Below are positions 6,162 through 13,279 of a DNA stretch of 14,720 nucleotides, piece by piece (position 1 is the stretch's first letter; every line of letters starts with the position of its first letter). The stretch is from Christensenella sp. UBA6345 (GTDB lineage: Bacteria > Bacillota > Clostridia > Christensenellales > UBA1242). The DNA lies in the NCBI GenBank assembly GCA_002437945.1, contig DJSB01000022.1, forward strand, positions 1-14,720, written 5' to 3'. The position numbers were made by a program, and so were the translations under genes. The notes beneath the pieces are model-generated. The model had not been told where the DNA came from. It did not search any database and saw nothing but the letters and a program-made list of their open reading frames with translations.

Positions 6162-7106
6162 TTACTTACTTTTTTCTGAAGTGCTAGAATACATCTGTGC
6201 TAAAGATTGCATTTCGGTTACTTTAAACTTTTTGCTTGCATAATCAAAACATTTACTTCTGTTAGATTTGTTAAGATCCAAGTCATCTCCATATAGATTC
6301 TCTTTAAATACAGAGAAATAATAATCTGCACGTGGGGTAGTACTGTTTTGGTCATAGTGATTACGAGCAAAACCACGTTTTTGTGAGAATCTTCTTAAGT
6401 CATCGCTGATTTCTTCAATTTCTCTTACAGCCATTCTTGACATAGTAATATGTTCGATAATTCCAGCATATTGATTTACTGTTTCTGTGTCGGAAGTACC
6501 ATTAATATATTTTTGTGCTTGAATTGATCTTACAACATCGTTATAGATTCTTGTTTCTAGATCTAATGCTTCATTAGAGCAGTTAGGTTTAAATGAATCT
6601 TTGGCTTGTTCCATATACTTTATAAGCATATCCAAGTGAACTCTTGAAAAACCATTATTAAGCAATAATTCGATAGATTTCTCTTGAGTCTCTCTAATTC
6701 TTTGAAGTAAAGTATCCATTTCACTGTTAGACATTCTAACAATCTTTTGTCCTAAATGAGTTTCTAGTGATGGAGAAATTTCTTTTTTAATTATTTCTAG
6801 TGCTTGCTTTCTCATGTTGTAAGCAAAAGATAATGATGATTCGCTAACTGTATGATACTTGCTTTCGTCCATAAGATCTTCGTATTGAGATTCGGCATCT
6901 TCAAGCATACGCCAAGCAGTAAATGCAGTACTATCTGGTTTTGCTAAAATTTCTTTTATAATAAGACCGTAAGCATAATCTACTTCGCCGTGTTCACTAA
7001 ATTGTTCGGCAGTAGCGATATAGTTATCGGTGCGTTGTTTTAAAGTACAGAATTGTTGAAGAACTTTATCAAGTTCTCTTTTCTTCATATCAGTTGTTAA
7101 ATCCAT
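6162..7106 (-). CDS. Hypothetical helical protein
   Basis: I do not recognise this 314-residue protein. It has no signal peptide, membrane helix or cysteine motif and is rich in charged, heptad-like helices throughout, for example residues 1-35, 105-170 and 215-245. That suggests a helical-bundle or coiled-coil cytoplasmic protein. The C-terminus is polar and serine-rich (SSTSEKSK). The ATG at 7106 has an AGGAGA ribosome site eight bases upstream, and a strong promoter precedes it. It is divergent from spoIIE and could share control with it, but no sporulation motif is seen in the protein. The shared terminator at 6073-6107 ends it. Confidence 0.8.
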   Translation of the reverse strand: MDLTTDMKKRELDKVLQQFCTLKQRTDNYIATAEQFSEHGEVDYAYGLIIKEILAKPDSTAFTAWRMLEDAESQYEDLMDESKYHTVSESSLSFAYNMRKQALEIIKKEISPSLETHLGQKIVRMSNSEMDTLLQRIRETQEKSIELLLNNGFSRVHLDMLIKYMEQAKDSFKPNCSNEALDLETRIYNDVVRSIQAQKYINGTSDTETVNQYAGIIEHITMSRMAVREIEEISDDLRRFSQKRGFARNHYDQNSTTPRADYYFSVFKENLYGDDLDLNKSNRSKCFDYASKKFKVTEMQSLAQMYSSTSEKSK

Positions 7107-7157
7107 AATATTATCTCCTATCTAATCACTGACATTATTATTTTTTTGTCTAAAAAT

Positions 7158-7185
7158 AGTATACCACATTTACAGTCAATGTCAA
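7158..7185 (-). promoter_or_regulatory. Strong sigma-A-type promoter of the helical protein gene
   Basis: On the minus strand a perfect TTGACA (7185-7180) is followed after 16 bases by TATACT (7163-7158), with TGG directly before the -10. RNA would start near 7151. A second TTGAC-like word (7179-7174) overlaps the spacer but is too close to the -10 to act as -35. Confidence 0.75.
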
Positions 7186-7303
7186 TCCTAAAAATATTTA
7201 ACTAGGGTTGTGTAAAATTATGCCGATAATAATCTCTTCGCCTTTATATTACATAATTCGTGCCAGTTAGTTAGTTTTATGCAAAAAGAGTATTTATTAA
7301 TGT

Positions 7304-7333
7304 TTATCATTAATCAAAACACTTTGGTACAAT
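7304..7333 (+). promoter_or_regulatory. Possible spoIIE promoter
   Basis: TGG followed by TACAAT (7325-7333) gives an extended -10, with a weak -35 candidate TTATCA (7304-7309) at 18 bases spacing. Bacillus spoIIE promoters have poor or mis-spaced -35 boxes and need Spo0A, so a weak -35 is not surprising. I found no good Spo0A box immediately upstream; the nearest near-match is 150 bases away at 7145-7153. Confidence 0.45.
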
Positions 7334-7358
7334 TAATCATAAAGACGGGAGAGAGTGT

Positions 7359-9668
7359 ATGGAAAAGATTATGGCAAAAACAAAAAATATTAATTTTATT
7401 TGTGTACTTCGTTATATAGGTTTAACATTTTTATTTTTCATACTTAACAAAGCGACTATCAATATGGGGTATATGACTCCGTTTTGTTTTGGTATATATT
7501 ATGCTTTAATATTTAGAAAAGAAGACAATTTGTTTACTAGTCTATGTTATTTAATTGCATATTGTGGTGCATTCTTTTCCTTAACAGGATTGTATCAAGT
7601 AATCAACCTTATAGGTGTAGCACTAGGTTGCAAGTGGATACATAAAAGTTTACATAAAAATGCTCATAGTTTGCTTGTTTGTTTATACGCAATACTTGGT
7701 AATATCGTATATATTGTGTACAATTGCGGGCAACCGAAAGATATTATAATCACTATTATTTCGTTGGCGATAGGATTATTGTATCTATATTGTGCTTTGC
7801 ATGTGTTTAAGATTACTAAACGAAGTCTTAATATCAAACTTAATATAGACGAAATTATGTGTTTGTGCATTATAGTTATGTCTATTGGTATGGGACTTGC
7901 CAATATTAATATATATAGTTTTGAATTTCTTAAATGTCTAGGAGTGTTAATAATATTAATATTAAGTTATGTTGTTAGCATCAAGTCTACTTTGGTTACG
8001 GCTAGTATGTTAGGGCTGGGTGCAAGTCTACACTATACCAATCCTACATATATGGCTGTGTTTATAATGTTTGCATTGTGTGCAGTAGGATTTAAGTCAA
8101 GTTTTAAGATATTTAGTTGCCTTGCTATTGTGATGGCGGAACTAGTCACAGGATTTTATTTTGCTAGTTATAGTATATTTAATATATATAGTGTTATCAG
8201 TATAATTGTGGGTGAAATATTATTTTTGTTTGTGCCTATGCGTACTATCACTTATGTTAGCCAGCAGATTAATGGTATCAGCGAAAATGTTACAGTTAGA
8301 ACAATAATTAATAAAAGCCGAGACAATCTGGTTAAACGTATGATGGAAGTCAGCAATGTGTTTTTGGAGATGGATAGTGTGTACAAACAGATGGTGCAAG
8401 GCTCGTTATCCGAAACCGATGCAAAAGCGATATTAAAAAGCGAACTTATTGATAAGTGTTGTAATAATTGTAGTAAAAAGAATAAATGTATGAGAGTAGA
8501 TGGCAAAATTTCTACTGCAATATTTGATGATATGGTAGACATAGGTTTTGAAAAAGGTAAACTTAATCTGCTTGATGTTCCGCAATATTTAACTACAAGT
8601 TGTGATAAAGTTAATAATGTGTTGGGTACTTTTAACGCACTACTTAATAGTTATAGGAGATATGCGGTTATGGTTAATAATATGGACGCATCAAAAATAT
8701 TAATAGCCGACCAGTTGAAAGGAGTAAGTTTACTGTTGCGAGAATTGTGCCATGAACTTAATCTTAATATAGTTTATGACATCGCTAGAGAGAATCGTAT
8801 CAAGGAAGAACTTAACTATAAAAATATATGTTGCCTTGATGTTATAGTATACGAACAAGATGGTAGTACTAAATATGTAACTTTAATGATAAAACAACCC
8901 GAAATTGATAATAACAAAGTAGAAAAAATAATTTCTAAAATAATCGGCACAAAAATGTATGTGGTTAGTAATACTACTAGTGATATTAAAGATACATATG
9001 AAGTGGTGTTAAAAACTCGTCCTAATTATGATATAGTCTTTGGTAGTAGTGCTTGTACAAAAACAGGCAAAGTATTAAGTGGTGATACACATTCATTAAT
9101 AAAGATAGATGATGGTAAATACATGGTGGCTTTGTGTGATGGTATGGGCAGTGGCGAACACGCACATTCGGTAAGTGATTTAACTATCACATTAATAGAA
9201 AATTTCTATAAAGCAGGATTTGACAACGATATAATACTTAATAGCGTTAATAAACTTTTAAGCCTAAATACTGATGAGAGTTTTTCTGCTCTTGATATTT
9301 GTGTGTTGGATTTGCGTAAAAATCTTATGGATTTTATCAAACTAGGTTCGCCATACACATTTATTAAACATAAATTTGAAACCGAGTGTATAAGTTCAAG
9401 CGGACTTCCTATTGGTGTGTTGGAAGAGATGAAACCGCATATTACTAAAAAAGTATTTACGGATTTTGACATAATAGTTATGGTTTCTGATGGCGTAATG
9501 GAAGCCTTTGGTGGCGGAGAAGAATTGCAGACATTTATCAATAATCAATCTACCATTAATCCACAGACTTTGGCAGACGAAGTATTGGATAGAGCAGTAG
9601 AACTTGTAGGTGGTAAGTGTGAAGATGACTTCACTGTATTAGCAGTACGTATATTTAATGTTGTGTAA
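7359..9668 (+). CDS. spoIIE: Stage II sporulation protein E (SpoIIE phosphatase)
   Basis: SpoIIE is the membrane-bound PP2C-type serine phosphatase that dephosphorylates SpoIIAA and so releases sigma-F in the forespore; in Bacillus it also binds FtsZ at the polar septum. This protein has 769 residues, somewhat shorter than the roughly 830 of B. subtilis. About ten hydrophobic helices fill residues 15-315. A central regulatory region follows, with a cysteine cluster at C367, C368, C371 and C377. The C-terminal PP2C domain shows SGDTHS, CDGMGSGE (metal-ligand D594), MVSDGVMEAF (D711) and EDDFTVL (D756, D757). The GGGAGAG ribosome site supports the ATG at 7359; an ATG at 7371 is also possible. 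The gene appears intact and monocistronic, ending at a terminator. Confidence 0.96.
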   Translation: MEKIMAKTKNINFICVLRYIGLTFLFFILNKATINMGYMTPFCFGIYYALIFRKEDNLFTSLCYLIAYCGAFFSLTGLYQVINLIGVALGCKWIHKSLHKNAHSLLVCLYAILGNIVYIVYNCGQPKDIIITIISLAIGLLYLYCALHVFKITKRSLNIKLNIDEIMCLCIIVMSIGMGLANINIYSFEFLKCLGVLIILILSYVVSIKSTLVTASMLGLGASLHYTNPTYMAVFIMFALCAVGFKSSFKIFSCLAIVMAELVTGFYFASYSIFNIYSVISIIVGEILFLFVPMRTITYVSQQINGISENVTVRTIINKSRDNLVKRMMEVSNVFLEMDSVYKQMVQGSLSETDAKAILKSELIDKCCNNCSKKNKCMRVDGKISTAIFDDMVDIGFEKGKLNLLDVPQYLTTSCDKVNNVLGTFNALLNSYRRYAVMVNNMDASKILIADQLKGVSLLLRELCHELNLNIVYDIARENRIKEELNYKNICCLDVIVYEQDGSTKYVTLMIKQPEIDNNKVEKIISKIIGTKMYVVSNTTSDIKDTYEVVLKTRPNYDIVFGSSACTKTGKVLSGDTHSLIKIDDGKYMVALCDGMGSGEHAHSVSDLTITLIENFYKAGFDNDIILNSVNKLLSLNTDESFSALDICVLDLRKNLMDFIKLGSPYTFIKHKFETECISSSGLPIGVLEEMKPHITKKVFTDFDIIVMVSDGVMEAFGGGEELQTFINNQSTINPQTLADEVLDRAVELVGGKCEDDFTVLAVRIFNVV

Positions 9669-9702
9669 TATTATGATTTTTGTACTATCTGTGATAGGTG
9701 AC

Positions 9703-9741
9703 AAAAAACACACTAGGCAAAATTAACCTAGTGTGTTTTTT
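9703..9741. terminator. Bidirectional intrinsic terminator
   Basis: A perfect 15-bp stem (9703-9717 with 9727-9741, core CACACTAGG) encloses a nine-base loop, with six A on one flank and six T on the other. It lies between the convergent spoIIE gene and the minus-strand peptidase operon and can end both. Confidence 0.92.
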
Positions 9742-9751
9742 ATCTATTTAA

Positions 9752-10063
9752 TTATTTAAGTTTGTAGAATTTTATATATTCTACATTATCGAAGTCTTCG
9801 TATATATGTTGTTCGTCTGGGAAGAATGGAAATGGAGTTGAATCTTTAAGCATTTCTTTTATTTTTTCTTTTGCTTTAACATCTAATTCTTTTTTAACTT
9901 CTTCAATATCAGTCCCAATAACGTCAGGCATCATAATACCAGGTACGAATCCATGATATTTTTTAGAGCCATCTGTTTCGGTTCTTGTGTTAATAACTAG
10001 TGGAACTCTAACTTCGTCTAAATCTGTAAGCGAATTCGCTACTCCTACTGATGATATTCTCAT
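9752..10063 (-). CDS. Small HicB-like protein, no toxin partner
   Basis: This 103-residue protein is the second gene of a minus-strand operon; its ribosome site TAGGAGTG overlaps the peptidase stop codon, so the two are translationally coupled. The segment KKYHGFVPGIMMPDVIGTDIEEVKKELDVKAKEKIKEML follows the strand-strand-helix pattern of the HicB antitoxin N-domain (YxxxxPDxxGxxTxGdtxeEA), and a proline-rich FPFFPDEQ follows. HicB similarity is by eye only and weak. No HicA toxin and no DNA-binding C-terminus are seen, so it may be a stand-alone HicB-fold protein or something unrelated. It ends at the terminator shared with spoIIE. Confidence 0.8.
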   Translation of the reverse strand: MRISSVGVANSLTDLDEVRVPLVINTRTETDGSKKYHGFVPGIMMPDVIGTDIEEVKKELDVKAKEKIKEMLKDSTPFPFFPDEQHIYEDFDNVEYIKFYKLK

Positions 10064-10075
10064 AATTCTTCACTC

Positions 10076-11569
10076 CTATCTATTTTTTACAGGTTCAGCA
10101 TCTACCGGTATTACTTGTTGATTTTGTAGATATTCTTCTGGAATATAAATAACTTCTACATCTTCATCTTTAACTGGTGAAACTGGGCTTGTAAATTCCA
10201 TACGTGGGACATTAAGTTGTTCTTTTTGTTCGTCATGTGCATGATTGCCCAACATATTTTCTACTTCAATTAGGTTGTATACATGATTGCTTTGGAATCC
10301 GCCATCAACTAGTAAAGATACATTGGCAGTCTTATATGTTTGTGTAATGTGACGATTGAAATCTTCATATTTAGCATTAGATATATATTTAGATACTACA
10401 TCGTAATCTAGGAAATCTCTTTGTGTTAGATAATCATTAAAGTTTTCACTAGCAGAGCAATTCTTGAATCTTTGTAATACTGCAGCCTTTTGGGTGTCTA
10501 GTGCTTTTTTAACTTGGTTAAACATTTCTTCTGGTACACCATGTTCGCCTATATGCTTAATTGTATTACATATTTCCTTAATTGTGGTACGCATATTCTT
10601 TTCGTTAGTAGTAGCAGTAAACATCTTGTACTTAACTGTATCTAGATCCAAGTGGGACAAGCCATAAGAATATACTAATTGTTTTTTAGTTCTTAATTTA
10701 TCCCACAACAAACCACCGATAGTGTTCATCATATATTCTTCTATTACTTCATAGGCATATTCTTTGTTTACATTTTCTGATTCGCCCAATCTGTCTTTTA
10801 GCAAAAGTGTAATGTCTACACCAGTACGTGATGGGTCAGGTAATGTGATTAATGCATTAAGATCATTATACAATTTCTTTTCAGGTACACCTATTACAAA
10901 TCTAGGGTCTTTTGCTTCGCTAAATTTAGGGAAAACATATTTGTTAAGAAGTTCTACAATTTCGGTTTCAGATTTGTTAGTTGTAACAGATACTACTAGG
11001 TTGTCTGTATTGAAATAACGTTTAACATATTTTGTAAGTATGTCTGGTGTAATGGTGCCTAATGTTTTTGCACTGCCTAATATTTCATCATGACTTGAAG
11101 TTTGACCACGTTCGGGATCAATTGCTAGTATGAAATTGTCTAATGCTGTGATTGGTTGATGGTTCATAGCATCTTTAGTTAAAGAAATTTCTTGTTTAAC
11201 TACTTGAATTTCTTTTGCTATCTGGTCAGTACTAAACTTTTTGTTTGAAAGCATATCTACACAATTCTTTAATGCAATATCTACATTTTTTGATGCAGCA
11301 CTAAAATCTACTACTATGTAATTTTTGCTTGTATAAGCGTTTTGATTAATAGTGTAGTTAAGTATATTGCTTAATATGTTTTGAGTTAAGTTTTCTTTTG
11401 GAGATCTAAAAAGTAAATGTTCTAGTAAGTGACTTAATCCAGTGTACTTACCATCTAATTGAGAACCACCTCTAAATCCTATAATAAAATGACAACCATC
11501 AAAGGTATTTTGTTTTTGATATATTAATGTTGCTCCGTTTTCGAAGACTGTTGTCCTTGGCTTTGGCAT
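10076..11569 (-). CDS. M16-family zinc metallopeptidase
   Basis: This 497-residue protein is a processing-peptidase-like (pitrilysin/M16B) enzyme. The inverted zinc motif HLLEH is at 47-51, and the third ligand is probably E127 in VVKQEIS, 76 residues after H51 as expected. The second M16 domain (about 180-400) keeps LRTKKQLVYSYG, with R293 and Y300 at the substrate-positioning sites. A polar, acidic tail of about 50 residues (EDVEVIYIPEEY) follows. There is no signal peptide, so it should be cytoplasmic. The ATG at 11569 has an AAGGAGAT ribosome site, so it is preferred over an ATG at 11611. Clostridia often encode paired M16 proteins; here there is one, followed by the small HicB-like gene. 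The substrate is unknown. Confidence 0.92.
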   Translation of the reverse strand: MPKPRTTVFENGATLIYQKQNTFDGCHFIIGFRGGSQLDGKYTGLSHLLEHLLFRSPKENLTQNILSNILNYTINQNAYTSKNYIVVDFSAASKNVDIALKNCVDMLSNKKFSTDQIAKEIQVVKQEISLTKDAMNHQPITALDNFILAIDPERGQTSSHDEILGSAKTLGTITPDILTKYVKRYFNTDNLVVSVTTNKSETEIVELLNKYVFPKFSEAKDPRFVIGVPEKKLYNDLNALITLPDPSRTGVDITLLLKDRLGESENVNKEYAYEVIEEYMMNTIGGLLWDKLRTKKQLVYSYGLSHLDLDTVKYKMFTATTNEKNMRTTIKEICNTIKHIGEHGVPEEMFNQVKKALDTQKAAVLQRFKNCSASENFNDYLTQRDFLDYDVVSKYISNAKYEDFNRHITQTYKTANVSLLVDGGFQSNHVYNLIEVENMLGNHAHDEQKEQLNVPRMEFTSPVSPVKDEDVEVIYIPEEYLQNQQVIPVDAEPVKNR

Positions 11570-11601
11570 AGTATGTATCTCCTTAAATATTTCGTAATTA
11601 T

Positions 11602-11630
11602 ATTTTATCACATATATTAATATTTTTCAA
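11602..11630 (-). promoter_or_regulatory. Probable promoter of the M16 peptidase operon
   Basis: On the minus strand TTGAAA (11630-11625) and TAAAAT (11607-11602) are 17 bases apart. A TATAAT lies at 11602-11597, but it is 22 bases from that -35. RNA would start near 11595, giving a short leader before the start codon at 11569. Confidence 0.45.
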
Positions 11631-11797
11631 TATTAATTTTTTTAACTATAGTACAGATATTGAAATATTTAAAAATCGATTAAATTAAAATGTTTATTAA
11701 TTTATTTGTTATAATAACTTAATATATATTTATTTAAGTAATATATGTAAAATTTGCTGAAAATTATCAATTAAGTATTTTAATATTAAAAAATTTG
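11631..11797. other. A+T-rich spacer between divergent operons
   Basis: This stretch lies between the peptidase and tilS promoters and holds no credible gene. A plus-strand extended -10, TGT-TATAAT at 11707-11715, may be a second upstream tilS promoter, although no good -35 is seen for it. The rest is homopolymeric A and T. Confidence 0.4.
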
Positions 11798-11806
11798 TGT
11801 TACAAT
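11778..11806 (+). promoter_or_regulatory. Extended -10 promoter of tilS
   Basis: TGT-TACAAT (11798-11806) is an extended -10. The -35 position at 17 bases spacing (TTTTAA, 11778-11783) is poor, so the promoter would depend on the TGn element. Transcription would begin near 11812, at the first base of the structured leader. Confidence 0.5.
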
Positions 11807-11810
11807 AATT

Positions 11811-11924
11811 AAGGATAATGTCGGTATAGTGTCAATGTCCTTTGTTTTTAGATGTTGTGATACGTATACCGTTAAAATTATGGCTTTAGGCTGTAAATAC
11901 TAATTTTTTAAAAGGAAAGTTAAA
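11811..11924 (+). promoter_or_regulatory. Structured tilS leader, possible cis-acting RNA
   Basis: The leader between promoter and tilS start is about 113 bases and is less A+T-rich than the spacer before it. Bases 11822-11834 pair with 11858-11871 in a 13-bp stem with one bulged G (11864) and one G-U pair. AAGGATA (11811-11817) can pair with TGTCCTT (11836-11842) in that stem's loop, giving either a pseudoknot or an alternative fold. The last segment holds the ribosome site AAAGGAAAG (11911-11919). No T-box sequence or known riboswitch core was recognised, and no terminator hairpin precedes the gene. Confidence 0.45.
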
Positions 11925-13265
11925 ATGAAGAGTGTAGAAAAAACAATTGAGAAGTATGGTATTATACAAAAAGGCGATAAGATAGGTGTTGCTTGTAGTG
12001 GTGGCAAAGATAGTATGACTTTGCTTCATTATTTAAATTCTATATCTAAAGAGAAAGGTTTTGAAGTAATCGCTATTACAGTTGACCACGGTATAAGAGA
12101 GACCAGCGATAACGATGCTGAATTTGTAGTTAATTATTGCAATACAATGGGTATTAAAGTTATTAAGCAAAAGGTTAATGCTTTAAAGGTAAGTCAAGAT
12201 AAAAATGTTACTATAGAGACTGCTGCTAGAGAATGCAGATTTAAAGTATTTAAGGCTTTACTTAATAAGGGGATTGTTAACAAGATAGCCTTGGGACATC
12301 ATTTACAAGACCAAGCCGAAACTATACTACTTAATATATTTAGGGGTACAGGTATTACTGGTGCTAGTGGTATGGACGTTATTAGAGATGGTGTATATAT
12401 TAGACCATTGCTATACACAACACGTGCAGAAATTATGGCTTATGTTAATACCAACGAGATACCTTATGTAGATGACGAAACCAATACTAATATTGAATAT
12501 AGCCGTAACTACATACGTAATATGATTATGCCACTTATACGCAATCGTTGGCCTAATGCAGACCAATCAATAGTTGCTTTTGGCGACCTATGTAAACTTG
12601 ATGATGAGTACATATATTCTACTCTTAATGATACAGGTATTGTGTATGAGAGTGATGGCGTAGTTAAGATACCTATTAGTTACTTTAGTTATCCAATTGC
12701 TGTTACCAACCGTATTTTGAAAAAAGCACTTAAGAGTATAGGTGTGATGGCGGATATTGAAAGAAAACATCTTAAGATTATTAATGGTTTGGCTCTAGAA
12801 GGCGAGAATGGAAACCGTATTACTTTACCTAATAAACTTTCTTGTTATAAAGAATACAATTATTTAACTATTACTAATAAGAGATTTACTCCAGAGCCAA
12901 AGACTTGGAAACCTGTTAAAGGTCGTATTGATATACCTAATTATGGTGTTATCGAAATGAATATGACTAGAAAGTTGCAACTAGGTGAATATGACCATTT
13001 GATTGATTATAACAAAGTTCCTAAAGACGCAGTATGGCGTTATAGGAAAGATGGCGATGTCTTTGAAAAGTTTGGTGGTGGAACAAAGAGTTTAAGTGAT
13101 TATTTAATCGATAAAAAAGTCCCAGCAAGACTACGTACATATTTGCCAGTTTTGGCTAGTGGTAACGAGATTTTGGTAGTTGCTGGTATAGAAATAAGCG
13201 AAAAAGTTAAGGTAGACGATACCACCAAAACAGCATGGGGCATTAATGCTGTAAGATTTGTATAA
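11925..13265 (+). CDS. tilS: tRNA(Ile)-lysidine synthetase
   Basis: TilS attaches lysine to the wobble cytidine of the CAU-anticodon isoleucine tRNA using ATP, so that the tRNA reads AUA codons. It is normally essential. The 446-residue protein has the N-type PP-loop SGGKDS at 25-30. GHHLQDQAET lies at 124-133, RPLL at 160-163, DDETN at 183-187 and YSRNYIRN at 192-199. The C-terminal tRNA-binding domain (about 360-446) is recognisable by GDVFEKFGGGTKSLSDYL and VPARLRTYLPVL. The GHHxxDQAET motif carries Q128 where other members often have D or N. An AAAGGAAAG ribosome site precedes the ATG. It is followed after 14 bases by the CCA-enzyme gene, making a tRNA-maturation pair. Confidence 0.96.
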   Translation: MKSVEKTIEKYGIIQKGDKIGVACSGGKDSMTLLHYLNSISKEKGFEVIAITVDHGIRETSDNDAEFVVNYCNTMGIKVIKQKVNALKVSQDKNVTIETAARECRFKVFKALLNKGIVNKIALGHHLQDQAETILLNIFRGTGITGASGMDVIRDGVYIRPLLYTTRAEIMAYVNTNEIPYVDDETNTNIEYSRNYIRNMIMPLIRNRWPNADQSIVAFGDLCKLDDEYIYSTLNDTGIVYESDGVVKIPISYFSYPIAVTNRILKKALKSIGVMADIERKHLKIINGLALEGENGNRITLPNKLSCYKEYNYLTITNKRFTPEPKTWKPVKGRIDIPNYGVIEMNMTRKLQLGEYDHLIDYNKVPKDAVWRYRKDGDVFEKFGGGTKSLSDYLIDKKVPARLRTYLPVLASGNEILVVAGIEISEKVKVDDTTKTAWGINAVRFV

Positions 13266-13279
13266 TTAATGGAGTTGAT

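Noticed and set aside
9752..10063. A complete HicAB toxin-antitoxin system
   Set aside because: Only a weak HicB-like pattern is present. No HicA-sized gene lies next to it and its operon partner is a peptidase.
11811..11924. T-box or known riboswitch before tilS
   Set aside because: No AGGGUGGNACCGCG-type T-box, no specifier-loop layout and no terminator stem before the gene; no known riboswitch core was recognised.
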